Below are positions 39,416 to 51,972 of a DNA stretch of 64,000 nucleotides, piece by piece (within the stretch, counting starts at the first letter, position 1; every line of letters begins with the position of its first letter). A model generated the notes under the pieces. It was given only the letters and a program-made list of their open reading frames with translations. It did not search any database and was not told the DNA's origin. This DNA comes from Amylostereum areolatum (Eukaryota > Basidiomycota > Agaricomycetes > Russulales > Stereaceae). Where the stretch lies: contig SAXG01000014.1 of NCBI GenBank assembly GCA_012932865.1, positions 704,740 to 768,739 of the forward strand, given 5' to 3'. The position numbers were made by a program, and so were the translations under genes.

Positions 39416-40295
39416 TTTGAGGGTTGTATTTATATTGCGTGAGCTGTGAGTGTTCTATGCTAGCGTTGCGGCAGAGAACAATGAGCGACGAAGGCAGGTG
39501 CCACGCGTCGTCGTGGTGCGAGTGGAGAGTTTCTGACAATGGATTATCAGGTTGAACATGACATGTCACACTGTCACAATACACCCCCTGCCCTGCCCTA
39601 CCCCCGCATTTAGCTTTTCAGGAAGGGTGCAGAAAGAAGCCTAGGACACGACAGTTGATGAAACACAAACTCTTGGCCAACTCGAAGTGAGAAACCGCGA
39701 GATCGATCGGGAGGACTATACCCTTCAGCGTTACGTAATGCGTGTAACTTGGAGGTATACAAATCGCTGTTGCGGTGCTTCATTGCCTATGCCAGTTATA
39801 GCCTCGGGCGGCAGCTGACATCATTGAGCAGTGACTGAGTCAGGCTTTTCTATGAGATGGAGACGGTACTATCACAATAGCCTCGTGCAGCGAGACCAAA
39901 TTAAACTATGTACAGCCCGCACTGTACTAACGGGTCAATTTTTAGTGACCTCATCCAGTAGGGGCAATATGTTGAAAGGAATTTGAAGGACAATAAATGC
40001 CTCGCTCAGTCGTCACGGATCAACTTTTTACGGGCTTTACACAGTAAATCCCCCAGATCTGGAGATGGAGCTCAATGGGATGTATCACGACGACGGACAA
40101 GAACCATCCAGATTGAAGAGCGCATGGAATTGAGAGTGCACTGAGACTGTACGTATATGATGTCCTGCCATAAGTACACGACGTTCAATTCTTGTAGACG
40201 CCTGCACAGACAACGCTCAGAAAGCAGTAGACATACCTTTTCGCCCCGATACTCTTACACTTCGGACGCCCCACCCCATCCCACAAAGCAGTATC
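39416..40295. other. Intergenic, no gene seen
   Basis: Promoter side of FunK1 copy 2 and 3' side of the next gene. No ORF of recognisable family. Confidence 0.5.
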
Positions 40296-40934
40296 TCACT
40301 CCTCATCATCGACCTGATACGAAAACACCGGTCTCCCAGGCTTACACACGAGCGGTTCCCGATTGCACCCCCACCAGAGTCCGCCGACTCGACACTTCAA
40401 CACGTTCACCCCGTTATACTCTACCTCGGCCGCACTCGCCGTATGTCGTCCGATGAAACAAAACCCCGCCCGTTCCACGCCCGCGTACTTCGTCCGCCCG
40501 TCCTCCTGCACGCGCACGGCGGGACCGCAGCAGTCGGACTCGTACCACAGTGCCTCTTTGCCCTTATCGAGCATCGACGGCCGCACGAGCGGTTCCGCGC
40601 CGTTGTAGACGTGCGGGACGACGCAACTCCCAAACGGGTTCAGCGTGAAGTCTTCGTGGCATCGCGCGCAGTGCTGCGACTCCATGATCACATCCGCGTC
40701 TTCGTCCTCTTCTTCCTCGTCCACACACTCCCCTTCGTCCTCTTCGTCAAAAAACGAATATTTAGCGTGGCATTCATCGGCGCCCTCTAGGTCGTCCTCA
40801 TCAAACAGTGGTGATCGTAGGCGGGGTGGCGTTGTCGATGTCGAGGGCAAGTCCTCGTATTTCCAGCCGCATGATAAAAGATGGCTGCAGAGCGCCACGC
40901 GATTAGGCTCCCCGTACCGCCGGGCATTGTTCAC
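40296..40934 (-). CDS. Hypothetical Cys-rich protein (possible zinc binding)
   Basis: 212 residues, single exon. Residues 60-85 are highly acidic. After this come CARCHEDFTLNPFGSCVVPH, a possible C2-C/H metal site, then DCCGPAV, CFIGRH and a C-terminal CRVGGLWWGCNREPLVC, so that Cys pairs recur through the second half. I do not recognise the family. A zinc-binding fold is inferred only from the Cys/His spacing. Confidence 0.65.
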   Translation of the reverse strand: MNNARRYGEPNRVALCSHLLSCGWKYEDLPSTSTTPPRLRSPLFDEDDLEGADECHAKYSFFDEEDEGECVDEEEEDEDADVIMESQHCARCHEDFTLNPFGSCVVPHVYNGAEPLVRPSMLDKGKEALWYESDCCGPAVRVQEDGRTKYAGVERAGFCFIGRHTASAAEVEYNGVNVLKCRVGGLWWGCNREPLVCKPGRPVFSYQVDDEE

Positions 40935-41771
40935 GATGGCGTGGCGTGCGATACTTATAGACTTCGGCCGGCACTAGGAACTCGGATAAGCGCCGGCGGA
41001 AGACCGAGACAAACCCCCAGCTTACTTCACGAGGCATCCTAGCAAACGGGCAACAACAATGGCGTCAGAGCAGAGATGCTGTGCGACGATGAGTAAGCTT
41101 TTGTGTTCTGTCGTTGAGAGAGAAGAGTCTGCGCTAACCGTGGGGAATGGAGGGATCAAGGCGTCGCGCCGGTCGCGGCCCCTTTTATACCGCGCGAACA
41201 CGTGCTTTGCCTCGAGACAAAAAGGCTGTGTCGTGGCCCGTGGGCCATCGCTTTGACCGCGAGGCTTGAGCATAAGCTTTGCCACCGGACTTTTGTTACG
41301 GTGCCAACCAGCGACGCATGTTTCTATTTGCACACGCAACGAGCATAAACAAGCTCCCCGAGGGGGAACAAGAGCCGCGCGCGGCAACGGCGTCTGCGAA
41401 GCATCCATGAGAAAGCAAAAAAAGAACAAAGGAACGCATCGACTCACCAGGCGTTCTCCTGTGGAAAACGCTAGGACCTGCTAGGGTCGTTGCGTTATCC
41501 GAACGTCCGGCGTCACGAATCTGAATACAAGGTTAGTCCAAAGACAACCTTGGTTCCGATGAGACAAAGCAACGGCCGACACCCCCCTCAGGTCCTGGTC
41601 CGAAGCGCGTTACATGGGTATTAGTAGTGTATTGACAGCAAAAAAGAACATAAAAGACAGGGATCGTATCGCCCACACTAGTCTTACTATGGTACCGGTC
41701 CAGTAAAAACAATCCAAGACGCTGGCCCGCCCGGCGCTCAAACACCCGCCACGATCCTATAAATCGGCCAA
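40935..41771. other. Intergenic, no gene seen
   Basis: Between the Cys-rich gene promoter and the 3' end of the Vps1 gene. A 141-codon minus frame at 41022-41447 has no recognisable features. Confidence 0.45.
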
Positions 41772-44411
41772 TCAGTCCATCGCGACGAAGGACGAGAAAA
41801 AAACAGAAACGTACTCCTCCGCCTTGTTCAACGCCTGCACCATGCCGACGACCTCCTTCCTCCTGTTTACAACAAATTCGCTCTCCTTGAGCATGTCGTC
41901 CAAAACATCCGCCTTGTACAGTTCTTGCAAGAGCTCGCGCTGCAAGTTCTCTTTGGAGTAGTTGACGAGCGTGAGAGAAATGGCCTTTGGAACCATGTCG
42001 ATCATCTCCCGCTTGACGATGTTGAAGTACGAGTGGATCAGCAGCTCTGCACATGCACTGGTCAATCTCCGATGGCGAAAGATGAGATGTAGGCGACGTA
42101 CTGATGACTTCCGTTTCAATGGTCTCACGCTCACTCAGCGCAGCCTGAGGGCGGATGATCGACGGGGGCTAGAAAGTGAACTATTAGACAGTGTGCTCGG
42201 CTGGATTATATGAGCACTTTACTGCATCAATAGGCTGCGGGCCCTTCTTCTTCGCCGCCCCGCCCTTCGCAGCGTTGAAGAAGCTGCCAAAGAAACTGGG
42301 CTCCTCCTTCTTCGCGTCAACATCCAGGTCCTTGTTGTTGTTAATCGCTCCGGGAGCAAGCTTTCCCGCTTTGGGTTCGGGTGTGGCGGGCTTGCTCATG
42401 TTGATGCGCTCAGTCACGATGCCCATCGCCTACCTCGCTATCAGCAAGGCGAAAGTGTTGGCAACTTAAGGACACACCTTGTGGCCATTGAGGAAGTCGG
42501 GATGGGTGGTGTTGACGTAGCAGGCCTGCATCGCGACCATGTCCGAGACCAGCTTTGTCGTCGGGTTCATCGCGTTCTTAAAGAAATTGACAACAACACT
42601 GTTGAACCGTTCGCGCAGAGCGGGGTAACGCCTGAATGCTTGCTAAATAGGCAGAAGACATGGTCAGAGTGGCGCAGCGGCACCCAAACTTGCTGCTACG
42701 CACCACTTTGGCCAATAACTGACCCAGTATGCGGATAAGCTCGTCGTAGACGAGTTGGCAGCATTTGAGCGACGGCTCCTCCAACCGCTTAATCTGTTGT
42801 TTGACGATAACCTCAAATGCGGTGGTGCCAATGAAAAGGGCCGGTGTTGAACCCTGAAGTATCGCATGTCAGGCAACATAGGGTGTGCACGAAATTTGAT
42901 CTCATACCGAAGAGTTGTACAAGATTGTACGGATGTCGCCATCCTTCACCTGGTCGAAAGGATCAATGCTCTTGACGCCGTTGTTGAACAGCTCGTGGAA
43001 GACGAAACTGATACGAGCACCACCGCTGAGCTCGTTGAGCGAAAGATCGTTGGTGTTGCCGTCAATCACCGTCCGGAACTCGTTCGTGAACTCGGTGATG
43101 ACGTTCAAGACGATACCCTGCGAGTTGCTGTCACCGATGGGACCACCAAGAGATGCCAACTCCTGGTTGTACTTTTGGAGCTGAGATGTGATGCGGGCTT
43201 TGATATCCGGAAGGGTGGCTCGGATGTGGTGCATAAGGATCTTGATATGAAAGTTGGAATGAATGGAGATGCAAATGGAGATGTAGCTCGTACCATGTTA
43301 AGCTTACGAGCGAGGAAGGGTGTTCCGCAGTATTGCGCCTTGCCCTTGTACGACGCGTGATTCTCAAAGAACTGGCGCTCATGTTCAAGCGCAGACGCGA
43401 TAGACTTTGCGCTGTCGATATCACGCTGACCACGATTCACCACAGGAACATAGCCTAGGCGGAGTGGAATGACACGGCCAGCGAGGATGTCCACTACGTC
43501 TGTCCCTACATCCCTGTCCACAAATCAGGACCACATCCTCGTCGAACAAAGGGAAGACGCACATAAGGTCGACCTTTGTGAGTACGCCGATCGTTCTCGT
43601 CCCTTCCGGATCCACCTCGCGCGCGAGTTTGAGACCGTCCGAGTTAGCCAGATCCTGGTTGGCCGCAGTGACCGCGAGGATGATGCAGGCGGGTTTCGAG
43701 ATGTATTTGAGGAGCATATCCCGGATCTGCTTCTCGATGTCTTTCGGCTGGTCCCCGACGGGGACCTTGGTGAGGCCGGGGAGATCAACAAGGGTGAGGG
43801 TGAGGACGTTGGGAGAAGTAGATGCGCAAGTTGATGGGTTGGGGGGAGATGCCTGCGTTGCGGCCGGTCTTGGCTTCGGTATCGCGAATGATTTCGCCGC
43901 GAATCTTGTTGAAGTCGTAGAATTTCTCGCCGGGAAGATGCAAGAACTCGCCCCACTCGTGTTCGTTGGTGGCGGGATCCGCGCCGTTTGCGGCTGCGAC
44001 ATCAACGATAAGCGGGTATATTTTATCGGACGCGCCACACATACCTGCGGCGCCGTTCGCTGTCGGTGCAGTGGCGGCTCGTTGAATGAGTTGGAGAACC
44101 TGTACAAAGGCGATGAAAGGCGTGCATGCGAGCGAGAAGGGCGAGACGAACCAGTGGTCGTCGTGTGACAATACCCGTCCCTCGCGGCAGGAAATCCCTC
44201 CCGACGATGTTCTAAGATGTGGTATGAGCAGAAATTCAGGAGGAAGAGGAAGCCGGCTCACCTCGAGAACACTACTCTTTCCGCTACTCTGACTCCCCAA
44301 CACGCAGATCTGAGGGAGGTCTATCTGGGAGGCGTTGGTGCCAACGGCAGAGAAAACATCCTGGAGTTTGTTGATGAGAGATACAATTTCAGTTCCAAAG
44401 CCGGATGCCAT
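41772..44411 (-). CDS. VPS1: Dynamin-like GTPase Vps1
   Basis: Large GTPase for vacuolar sorting, endocytic scission and peroxisome division. Starts [20 protein letters not shown] at 44411. G1 is [10 protein letters not shown]3 is VDLPG, G4 is LTKVDL. The middle/stalk region reads [20 protein letters not shown] and [20 protein letters not shown] Vps1-type linker with PSFFGSFF and Lys/Ala-rich stretches follows, then the GED ([17 protein letters not shown]) and the end SSFVAMD. Several short introns; the join GPQPIDA|PPSIIRP is clear. Anomaly: near 43816 the frame breaks between INLRIY and SPNVLTL because of one extra T in CTTCTCC, with no intron to explain it. The gene is essential-like and otherwise intact, so a sequencing insertion is the simplest cause. 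Confidence 0.93.
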
Positions 44412-45541
44412 GTCTAGGAGGGCGGAGGAGGGTCTAAGGAGGAGGAGAGAACGGAGATGGAGGAGTCCTTTGCCTTGAGGTCGCGCAAAGGAACACGTCC
44501 GACGCGCGGTCGCAGCCACAATGCACCAAATACGGTAGTGCCTTCCCACGATTTACTTCCGGGAACTCCACTTCAATTCGGCTCAACTGAACCTGAAGCT
44601 CAGTGTCTTCCTTCAAATAAGTATACCACCTTCTTCTCTCTGTCCAAACGCCGTGCGAGTTTCATTACAGCCACGCCTGGATTTTTTGCTCGGCGATGGA
44701 TGGATTTGGCAAACCAGCAGTCCCAACGAGCGCCGTGTGCTGGCCGCAGTCAAGACTTCTCACGACTAGTTCGACTCTTTGGACATCGCATCCATTCCCA
44801 ACTGCCCAGGCTGTGAGGTGTACGGAACCCCAGCTCGCCTGTCAGCACCCGGTCAGCACTCTTCACTTTCGGTATCCACTGGTCCTTCCACGCCATCTCC
44901 GAGGCTTCAGCGCAACCCCCCTTCACTGTAGCCCACAATCGATCGCGGCTAGTAAGCGCTAATCCACCAAACAAGGCCTCTCAGCTTTCGTGATACGATG
45001 AAAACACTATGTGTTCACCTGCACGTCGACGCTGGTGTGGTAAGTATGCAGGCGCTATCTCCACCTTCGGATTTTGGTGCCATCTTGGACCATTGATCCT
45101 CTGCACAACGCCACCAACAGACGGAGACCATTCTCGAAGTCGCATTCAGATATGTACGTTCGTCCCTGTCTACTCCGCAGATGCACGCTCATGAGCAGCA
45201 CGAAAAAAAATCAGCGCTGAACCAAAGTTCTATCAGTATTACGACTGCTGTCGTAAAAACCAAGTTGCCGCCCCCGCGAAGCCTTTTCCGGAAGGATGCT
45301 ATCCTTTTTATCCCCGTCGCCCCTCGGTTGCGCGTGTTCGCTCGCCAGACTCCAAAGTAATCACGATGGCCTTTTGGTTCCCCTTTGACGCTGTCACGTT
45401 TCGCCTCACGCGCACATCTAAGATCGTCTTCCTCAGACCCGCGCCCCGCTAGGCGACGGCCCGCCCACGACATGCCTCCCGGACTCGACCTATTTAAAAG
45501 GTTGTTCCCGACGCCCTCGATGTCCGTCCCGCCCACCCATT
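44412..45541. other. Divergent promoter region of VPS1 and the GH88 gene
   Basis: No gene recognised; short plus-strand frames near 44457-44962 have no family features. Confidence 0.5.
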
Positions 45542-47172
45542 ATGGCATTCCTGCGGCTGCTCGCCTCGGCGCTGCTGTTCGCTTCTTCGTCCCCAGCTGC
45601 GTCCGCCGCCAACAGCCCAGGCGCTGACGGACCCACGGCACCCGCCGAACTCTACCAGTCTCTCGTCGCAGAGAAACTTCTTACAACCGCGCGCAACGCC
45701 AGCGGAATCCCGACGACATACCCGCAATACACGACCCGCGACACCGGCGAGTGGCTCTACTTCGCCGCGGACGGGTGGACGACCGGCTTCCTTCCCTCGA
45801 CCTTCTATCTCTTGCATGAACGTGCCCAGCTATGTCCGCATTCGACAGGAGGCATCAGCGCGGAGAAGTGGTTGGAGCTTGGACGGACGTCGGCGACGGG
45901 GGAGATACAGCTGGAGAAGGTGAACCACCAGGGACACGATGTCGGGTTTCTAAGCTTTCCCTTCGCGGACGAGCTCAACGTGTACGCCCTGCCCCTTCCT
46001 TGCCCGCCTTGTCTTGTTTAGCTTACGCGAAGATGCACACAGCAACCCGAATAACGCAACCGCGATCCAGGCCGTCAACGCCTTCGCAGCGGACCTCGCC
46101 GCGCGCTTCAGTCCCATTGTCGGATGCACGCGAAGCTGGGACGCGGCAGACCCGACGGATTTCCAGGTCATCATCGATAACATGATGAATCTCGAGGCGC
46201 GTCCCCCATCCCCGTCCCGTGCTCGTGCCTCCAGACGGGCATCAGCTGACCGTGCTCACGCTGCAGGTGCTGTTCGTGTCCGAGCGTCTGACGGGAAACC
46301 ACACGCTTCGCGACATCGCGATTTCGCACGCGGACAAGACGATGGTGAACCACCTTCGCCCGGACGGTGCGCTTTTTAATGTTTGCCTCCGTCTCCCGAC
46401 GGGCCTATCGCTGAACGCGTCGCAGGGTCGTCCTACCACGTCGTCGACTACAACTCCACCACGGGCGTCGTCTTCGACCAACGTACGTCCCAAGGATACG
46501 CGGACTGGAGCACCTGGAGCCGTGGGCAAGCATGGGGCATCTACGGGTTTGCCAACATGTACGATCACACCGGTTTCCAACGCTACATCGACACTTCCCG
46601 CCGGATGGCATCCTGGTTCGTGGACCACGTCCCCAGCGATGGCATCGTACCATGGTACTACATTCCATCTCCGTCTCTGCACTTTCACCAGGGGAGCTAA
46701 TCGCTTGATCTTGATGCTTGTAGGGATTTCAACGCGCCACTCGAACCGAGCCCGCGTCCAGCAGATTCTTCAGCAGCCATGGTCGCAGTAAATGGGATGC
46801 TCCTGCTGGCGAAGCAAGAGCTGAGTCTGAAGCCTGCAAATCGGACGGGGGCCGCCTACTGGAACAGCGCGGCGTTGCAAGGTTCGTTCCATGCCTCTCG
46901 GTTGTCTCGACTTGAAGATCAACTTTGTTCCATGCGAACTCCCTGCAGATCTTGAGCGACACCACGAAAGCGTTCTGGAAACCAGAATGGAGCAGCCTAC
47001 TATCGAACGGAACCGTCAACAATCCAGTAGGCAACAATCTGACGGGGATTGTGTACGGTGTAGCTCATTCGACGTCCATGGCTGCCTGCTATCGCTCACA
47101 GCATCTTCAGGCGATTACTATTTCATTCGTGCTGGGAATGAGCTGGTAAAGTCGGGGTTGGCGCAGTGCTAA
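45542..47172 (+). CDS. Secreted glycoside hydrolase family 88 (unsaturated glucuronyl hydrolase-like)
   Basis: Cleaves unsaturated uronic acid ends left by polysaccharide lyases. The N-terminus has a signal peptide (FLRLLASALLFASSSPAASA). Exons seen: 45542-45981, 46022-46196, 46267-46366, 46426-46654, 46724-about 46880, then from about 46954 to the stop, with a further intron after GIVYG. Family landmarks: GEWLYFAADGWTTGFLPSTF, HDVGFLSFPFADELN, IDNMMNLE, WSRGQAWGIYGFANMY and DGIVPWDFNAP. The intron after MMNLE has a GC rather than GT donor. The exon end at LQ|ILSD works only if one A in TTGCAAG (46879-46880) is ignored, another apparent +1. Confidence 0.88.
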
Positions 47173-48103
47173 TGTCATTAGCTTGACGCCTTGTAACGAG
47201 TACACTCACGCCTTGATGCATGCTGATCGAGTACAATCATAACATACAGTCCGAGAGAGAACGCGTGTATTGACAAAACGCATCTAAGACACATGACAAT
47301 GGCAATGGCAAGAAGGTCTCCTGTCGTTTCGACTGCCGTCAAAAACAAGACTAAAACTACCGTCACAACTGTTCCTGGACAAAAGAAGGCCTGAAAGAAC
47401 GCGACGTGCGAACACTACAGTCGGGTGGTTACGAAGAAGCCTGGCCGTCGAAGATTACGAATGGCTGGAGGCGGCCGGAGCTTGAGCACAATACCCACCA
47501 CACCCGTTCTGGCGCTTGTTGTGCTGCGCATGGAGGTGGGAGTGGACGCCACCGCCATCGATAAGAACAGCCACAGCTTCAGCCGAGGTCAAGCGGCGAC
47601 ACAGAGAGGTGCGGAGAGAAAACCTACGCTAAGGTAGGGATGATAAAGGAAACCATCAGAGTAGCCCGTTTGGTCCTGGTGTCGGAAGAGACAAGGGAGG
47701 CATGGGGGCTTGAAAAATACTCGAACGGACCCCATCAGCGCGCCAGGAAACACATCAATCAGGACGATGAACCATCTGGGGTCGCTCCGTTCGTCGATGC
47801 GCCACGAACAATACCTCGATGAACTCGTGAGAGGAGAGTGCGATAGCGGCAAAAAGAATGGAGGGGAAGGGAGGCCGAGGGATGGAGAGGGAGGGAGGGA
47901 AGGGGGAGGATGTTAGGACAGTCAGGGGAGATGGTGGTCGGAAAGAAGAAGCGAACGAGTCAATCCGGCGCTCATAAGATAAGCGGAGTTTGAAATGAGC
48001 AGGTATATAAGGACGGCCTTCGATGGGCCGGAACGAGATTCCCCCTCTCCCACGCCCCAAAAAAACCTTCTTCGTCGTTTGACACAGCGAGCTCCCCGTC
48101 CTC
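47173..48103. other. Intergenic; promoter of the TBP gene
   Basis: No gene recognised. Purine-rich 47830-47930 on the plus strand. Confidence 0.5.
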
Positions 48104-49214
48104 ATGTCTTCCTCCTTCGCTCTCCCTTCGCGTCAGGTTACCTTCGGTGGTCGCTCCCAGTACCAGCCACCGCAGCAGCAGCAGCAGCAGCAACAACAGT
48201 TGCAGCAACCCGCCACTCAGCCTGCGCCACAACTTGCGCTCCCGACTGCCTCGACAGCCAACTATTACCGCCCTTCGGCAGGTGGCCTCGCACTACCCGG
48301 TCCAGGTCCCGTCACTGCCTTTCAACAGCCTGCCTTGCCAAAGCCCACCACCCACTCTCAATCCCCCCCTACATCCTATTCACCCAACCACCCCGCGAAC
48401 GGCAATGCCGTCGCTGGCCCATCCACTCCTGCCCCCACCGCTGTCCCTGCCACTCCTGCGCCTCTTACCCTTGAGCAACAACACATCACCGCCGTCGAGG
48501 GCATCGTGCCAACCTTGCAAAACATCGTTGCCACCGTCAACCTCGACTGTCGCTTGGACCTCAAGACGATCGCGTTACACGCGCGCAACGCTGAATACAA
48601 TCCAAAGGTTGGTACTTGTCTTACCCTGCGGGCCCCGTTTGAGCCCGCATGCTACCCCGCTTGCTTCGCGTCTAGCGTTTCGCGGCCGTCATCATGCGCA
48701 TTCGCGACCCGAAGACGACCGCGCTCATCTTCGCGTCGGGCAAGATGGTCGTCACGGGCGCGAAGTCTGAGGACGACTCGCGTCTCGCGTCGCGCAAGTA
48801 TGCTCGCATCGTGCAGAAGCTGGGCTTCGATGCCAAGTTCTCCGAGTTCAAGATCCAGAACATCGTCGGCAGCTGCGACGTGAAGTTCCCGATCCGACTT
48901 GAGGGTTTGGCCTACAGCCACGGACAGTTCAGCAGCTACGAGCCTGAGGTGCGTTGCTTCCTCCCTAGTTCCTTGTTTTCGTTGCTCATCGTTGTCTTTC
49001 TGTAGCTGTTCCCGGGTCTTATTTATCGCATGATCAAGCCCAAAGTTGTGCTCCTGATCTTTGTGTCGGGCAAGATCGTGTTGACGGGCGCCAAGGTAAA
49101 TCGCTGACGCTGCGCCGTTGCGTAGCCTTTACTGACACATCCAAGGTCCGCGAGGAGATTTACACTGCATTCAACACCATCTACACTGTGCTCTGCGAGT
49201 TCCGCAAGCCGTAA
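48104..49214 (+). CDS. SPT15: TATA-box-binding protein
   Basis: Core of TFIID and shared by RNA polymerases I, II and III. Exons 48104-48607, 48676-48948, 49006-49095 and 49146-49214 give 311 residues. The first about 130 residues are Gln/Pro/Ala-rich with a run of nine Gln (residues 25-33), typical of a divergent TBP N-terminus. The two saddle repeats follow: [40 protein letters not shown], then [20 protein letters not shown] and [20 protein letters not shown], ending TVLCEFRKP. All joins are phase 0 and clean. Confidence 0.97.
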
Positions 49215-50050
49215 ACCTGCACTTGTCGTGTTCGACCCCTCGCCCGCGCGTCGCCTCCTTTCCTTATGGGTAGGCTGAACGACGTTATGGGTACAAAATC
49301 TTTGGGCTGAATGAACCTTGGACCTATCTCTAGCGGCAGATGCTTCCTCTTCGACCCTTAGCCTACTCGTCGTGGGGCGCACGTCCGCTGTACCCCTTTG
49401 TTTTCCTGGAGAGTGATCTCCTTATATCCATCATGCATTGCCCCCCATCCCCCCACCTTTCCAACACAAACACCTACACCTACTCTTATACAAACATAAC
49501 CATAAACATAAACGTATGATACGATACGATAACTCTAGTGATGTCTCGGTGCTTTTCTTTGGTCGGTTACTGTTCAATCACAATGTATTATAGAACACCA
49601 TTTTTCACATTGATTTGCCTAAACTCGAAGATGAGTTTTCCAAGGAGGCTTTTGTTGGGCTTCTGGCCGTGTCTGCTATACTTGCCGTGCACCGTGCGGG
49701 GAAACAGAAGTCGAGGATAAACAACTTCCCCAATGTACACAGGTGCGAGCTATGCAAAAGGGCCGACGATCGTGAGAGCAAGACGCGTTTGGGTGCGAAC
49801 GAATGCGTAAGTGAACAGCTTCCTTCTCGGATATGTCGAGACTGTTGGGCTGCGGAGGAGGCTGGAGCCTAGAACTGAAGCTACTAAAGCTGGGGAGGCG
49901 ATGTGAGCAGTGTTGCACACGTGATCCCATGCTGCGGAAGTTGCCCCGCCGAATTTCAATTTGCTTTCGCTCATGAGCCTGGTTCACCTAGACCAACACG
50001 CATAAGTACACGAGCACCGCGCTCTGTGGCTTTTCCCCATTACCCTCCTC
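49215..50050. other. 3' UTR of TBP and intergenic, no gene seen
   Basis: AT-rich 49440-49560 with taca/cata repeats; short ORFs without family features. Confidence 0.5.
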
Positions 50051-51555
50051 ATGCCGCTTCTCGACGCTCACCCCGCTCCCGCGCACTACAATGCGAGCGC
50101 GGTACATCAACTTTTCGCCCGCACCAGCCTGGAACCGAACGCAACTCAGCGTACAACGCTCATTGTAGCCGGATGCTACATCATTGCCATCGCGATTCTC
50201 TGGTGCGCGGTCGTGCTATGATGCCATGGAAATTTTTGGTGGCTGATGGACGATCCCTCTAGGCATGTGCCTATATTGAACATCGTGAGTGAGTGTCTCG
50301 GCCTCCTTCGCGCTCGTGTGCATGGCTGACCACGGGGTCGCGTTGCGCCAGTTTACCCGTTCAAGTACGTTTGCCGTATGCATGTTTGCGTTTTGTTGAT
50401 GTTTATTGGATGGGACGCAGGCTGTTGACCGTGGGGTTCCATGAGGTACGTCTTGCTCACTATTTCACTCCGGCCTGTGGACTGAAAGCGTTATTGTCGT
50501 AGATGAGCCACGCCTTTGCGGGCGTCCTCACATGCGGACATGTACACTCCATAGAACTGGATCGTGAGCCTTCCTTTCCATTGCTCCCGGTGCACTGCTC
50601 ACACCACTTCGGGCTCCCATCTACCAGCGGACGAAGGCGGCGCAACGCGTATTTCCGGAGGCATCGACTGGATTACTCTTCCCGCCGGATACCTCGGCTC
50701 CTCCCTCATCGGCGCGATCCTCATCGCGTGCGGGTTTGACACGAACGCGAGCAAGGTTGCGAGTTTGGTCCTCGCTGGGTTTTTTCTGATCACGCTTTGG
50801 TGGGCACGCCGGAATCTACTGTGAGTGCCTGCTCCCGGCTTGCAAGACTAGGGAATGGGGGTTAACAGTCATTTTGGTGTAGAACATGGGCGTTAATTTT
50901 GGGCATGTCTGGGTTGATCGTGCTGTTTTGGTTCGTGGCGGGTGGTGTCGCGCTGCGATTTCTTGTGAGTCTGCAATTTCGACTTCTGCACGCCTATGAG
51001 CTAACCTTTCGCGGCCTTCAGGTCCTATTCATTGGTGTGATGTCGTGTCTGTATGTTCTGTGGGACGTCATAGGTGCGTGCCAGGTCTTCGAATGCCCTT
51101 CACCCTGGGACTAACGTCCGCCCTTCACATTCCCGTAGATGACACTATCGCCCGCAAAATAAACACCTCGGACGCGTCCGCGTTCTCCCGCATATGCGGG
51201 TGCTTCCCATCACAAGGTTCGCTCATCTCTTCGCATGCTCCTCCCGCTCTTATGAACCCAACGAACCTTCTATGCAGTCTGGGGCGTCATTTGGCTTATC
51301 ATCGCCTGTGCGTTCTTCGCCTTGGGCATCATCGTCGGCCTTCTCGTATTCAAGGTGGCTATTTTGGTCGTCCGCTCAACGTCCGTCCGCTGACTAGAAC
51401 CTATGTTGTACTAGGAATCCGCGTCCGAGCAGGCAGAAGACGCATCACATTTCCTCCCAGTGCCCGGGAGCGGTGCTCTTTCCGTATCGCCTTGGCAGTC
51501 GCGCCTGCTTATGCTTGCTGCGCTTGCCTCCACCCTTCTGGGTGGTGTTCTATGA
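50051..51555 (+). CDS. M50B-like membrane protein with HExxH zinc motif
   Basis: Multi-pass membrane protein of the Peptidase_M50B-like group, common in fungi. Starts MPLLDAHPAPAHYNASAV and has a first helix TLIVAGCYIIAIAILW. After several introns the metal site is read across a join as TVGFHEMSHAFAGVLTCG (HExxH). Later helices: YLGSSLIGAILIACGF, VASLVLAGFFLITLWW, GLIVLFWFVAGGVALRFLV, VLFIGVMSCLYVLWDV, IIACAFFALGIIVGLLVF. The hydrophilic tail ends LLGGVL at 51555. Site-2-type proteolysis is possible, but no substrate is known; some exon edges between 50200 and 50450 are uncertain. Confidence 0.82.
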
Positions 51556-51972
51556 CGCGATGGCTTCATCCCCTTTTTGTTTACTTGCGATATCCCTCAC
51601 GACTTGACAACGACACAATACCTGATTTCATGGACTCGGCCGTCGTAGACTCCGTTCGTTTTATGGACCTTCTGTTACTCCAGCATCAACTCACGGATTC
51701 CGCCTTCTTCTGTATGATGAAGTCGTAACCTCCCCACTTCCAGATGTACTGTAATACTGTACCGCTTTGCATGACGAGCCGAGCCGATGTTGCCAGTTGG
51801 TGGAAACGTGCTGACTTGTATGAGATTTGACGATCCGGTACTGCAGACCTGGCTGGCAGTTATCTTATCTAAAAATCGCGGTCTTTCGTCCGTGACTCGA
51901 ACCTTACCAGAGACTTCCTCTCATCCAGTAATACAGCAATTCACATATCTTGCCATCTAAATCCCGTGAATC
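51556..51972. other. Short intergenic region
   Basis: 3' flank of the M50B-like gene and promoter of TrpRS; nothing else seen. Confidence 0.5.

Noticed and set aside
41022..41447. 141-codon minus-strand ORF between the Cys-rich gene and VPS1
   Set aside because: No conserved features, no neighbouring exons, composition like intergenic DNA.
51850..51910. Possible reverse-strand tRNA around gtgactcgaacctt
   Set aside because: Acceptor and anticodon stems do not pair; only the B-box-like word is present.
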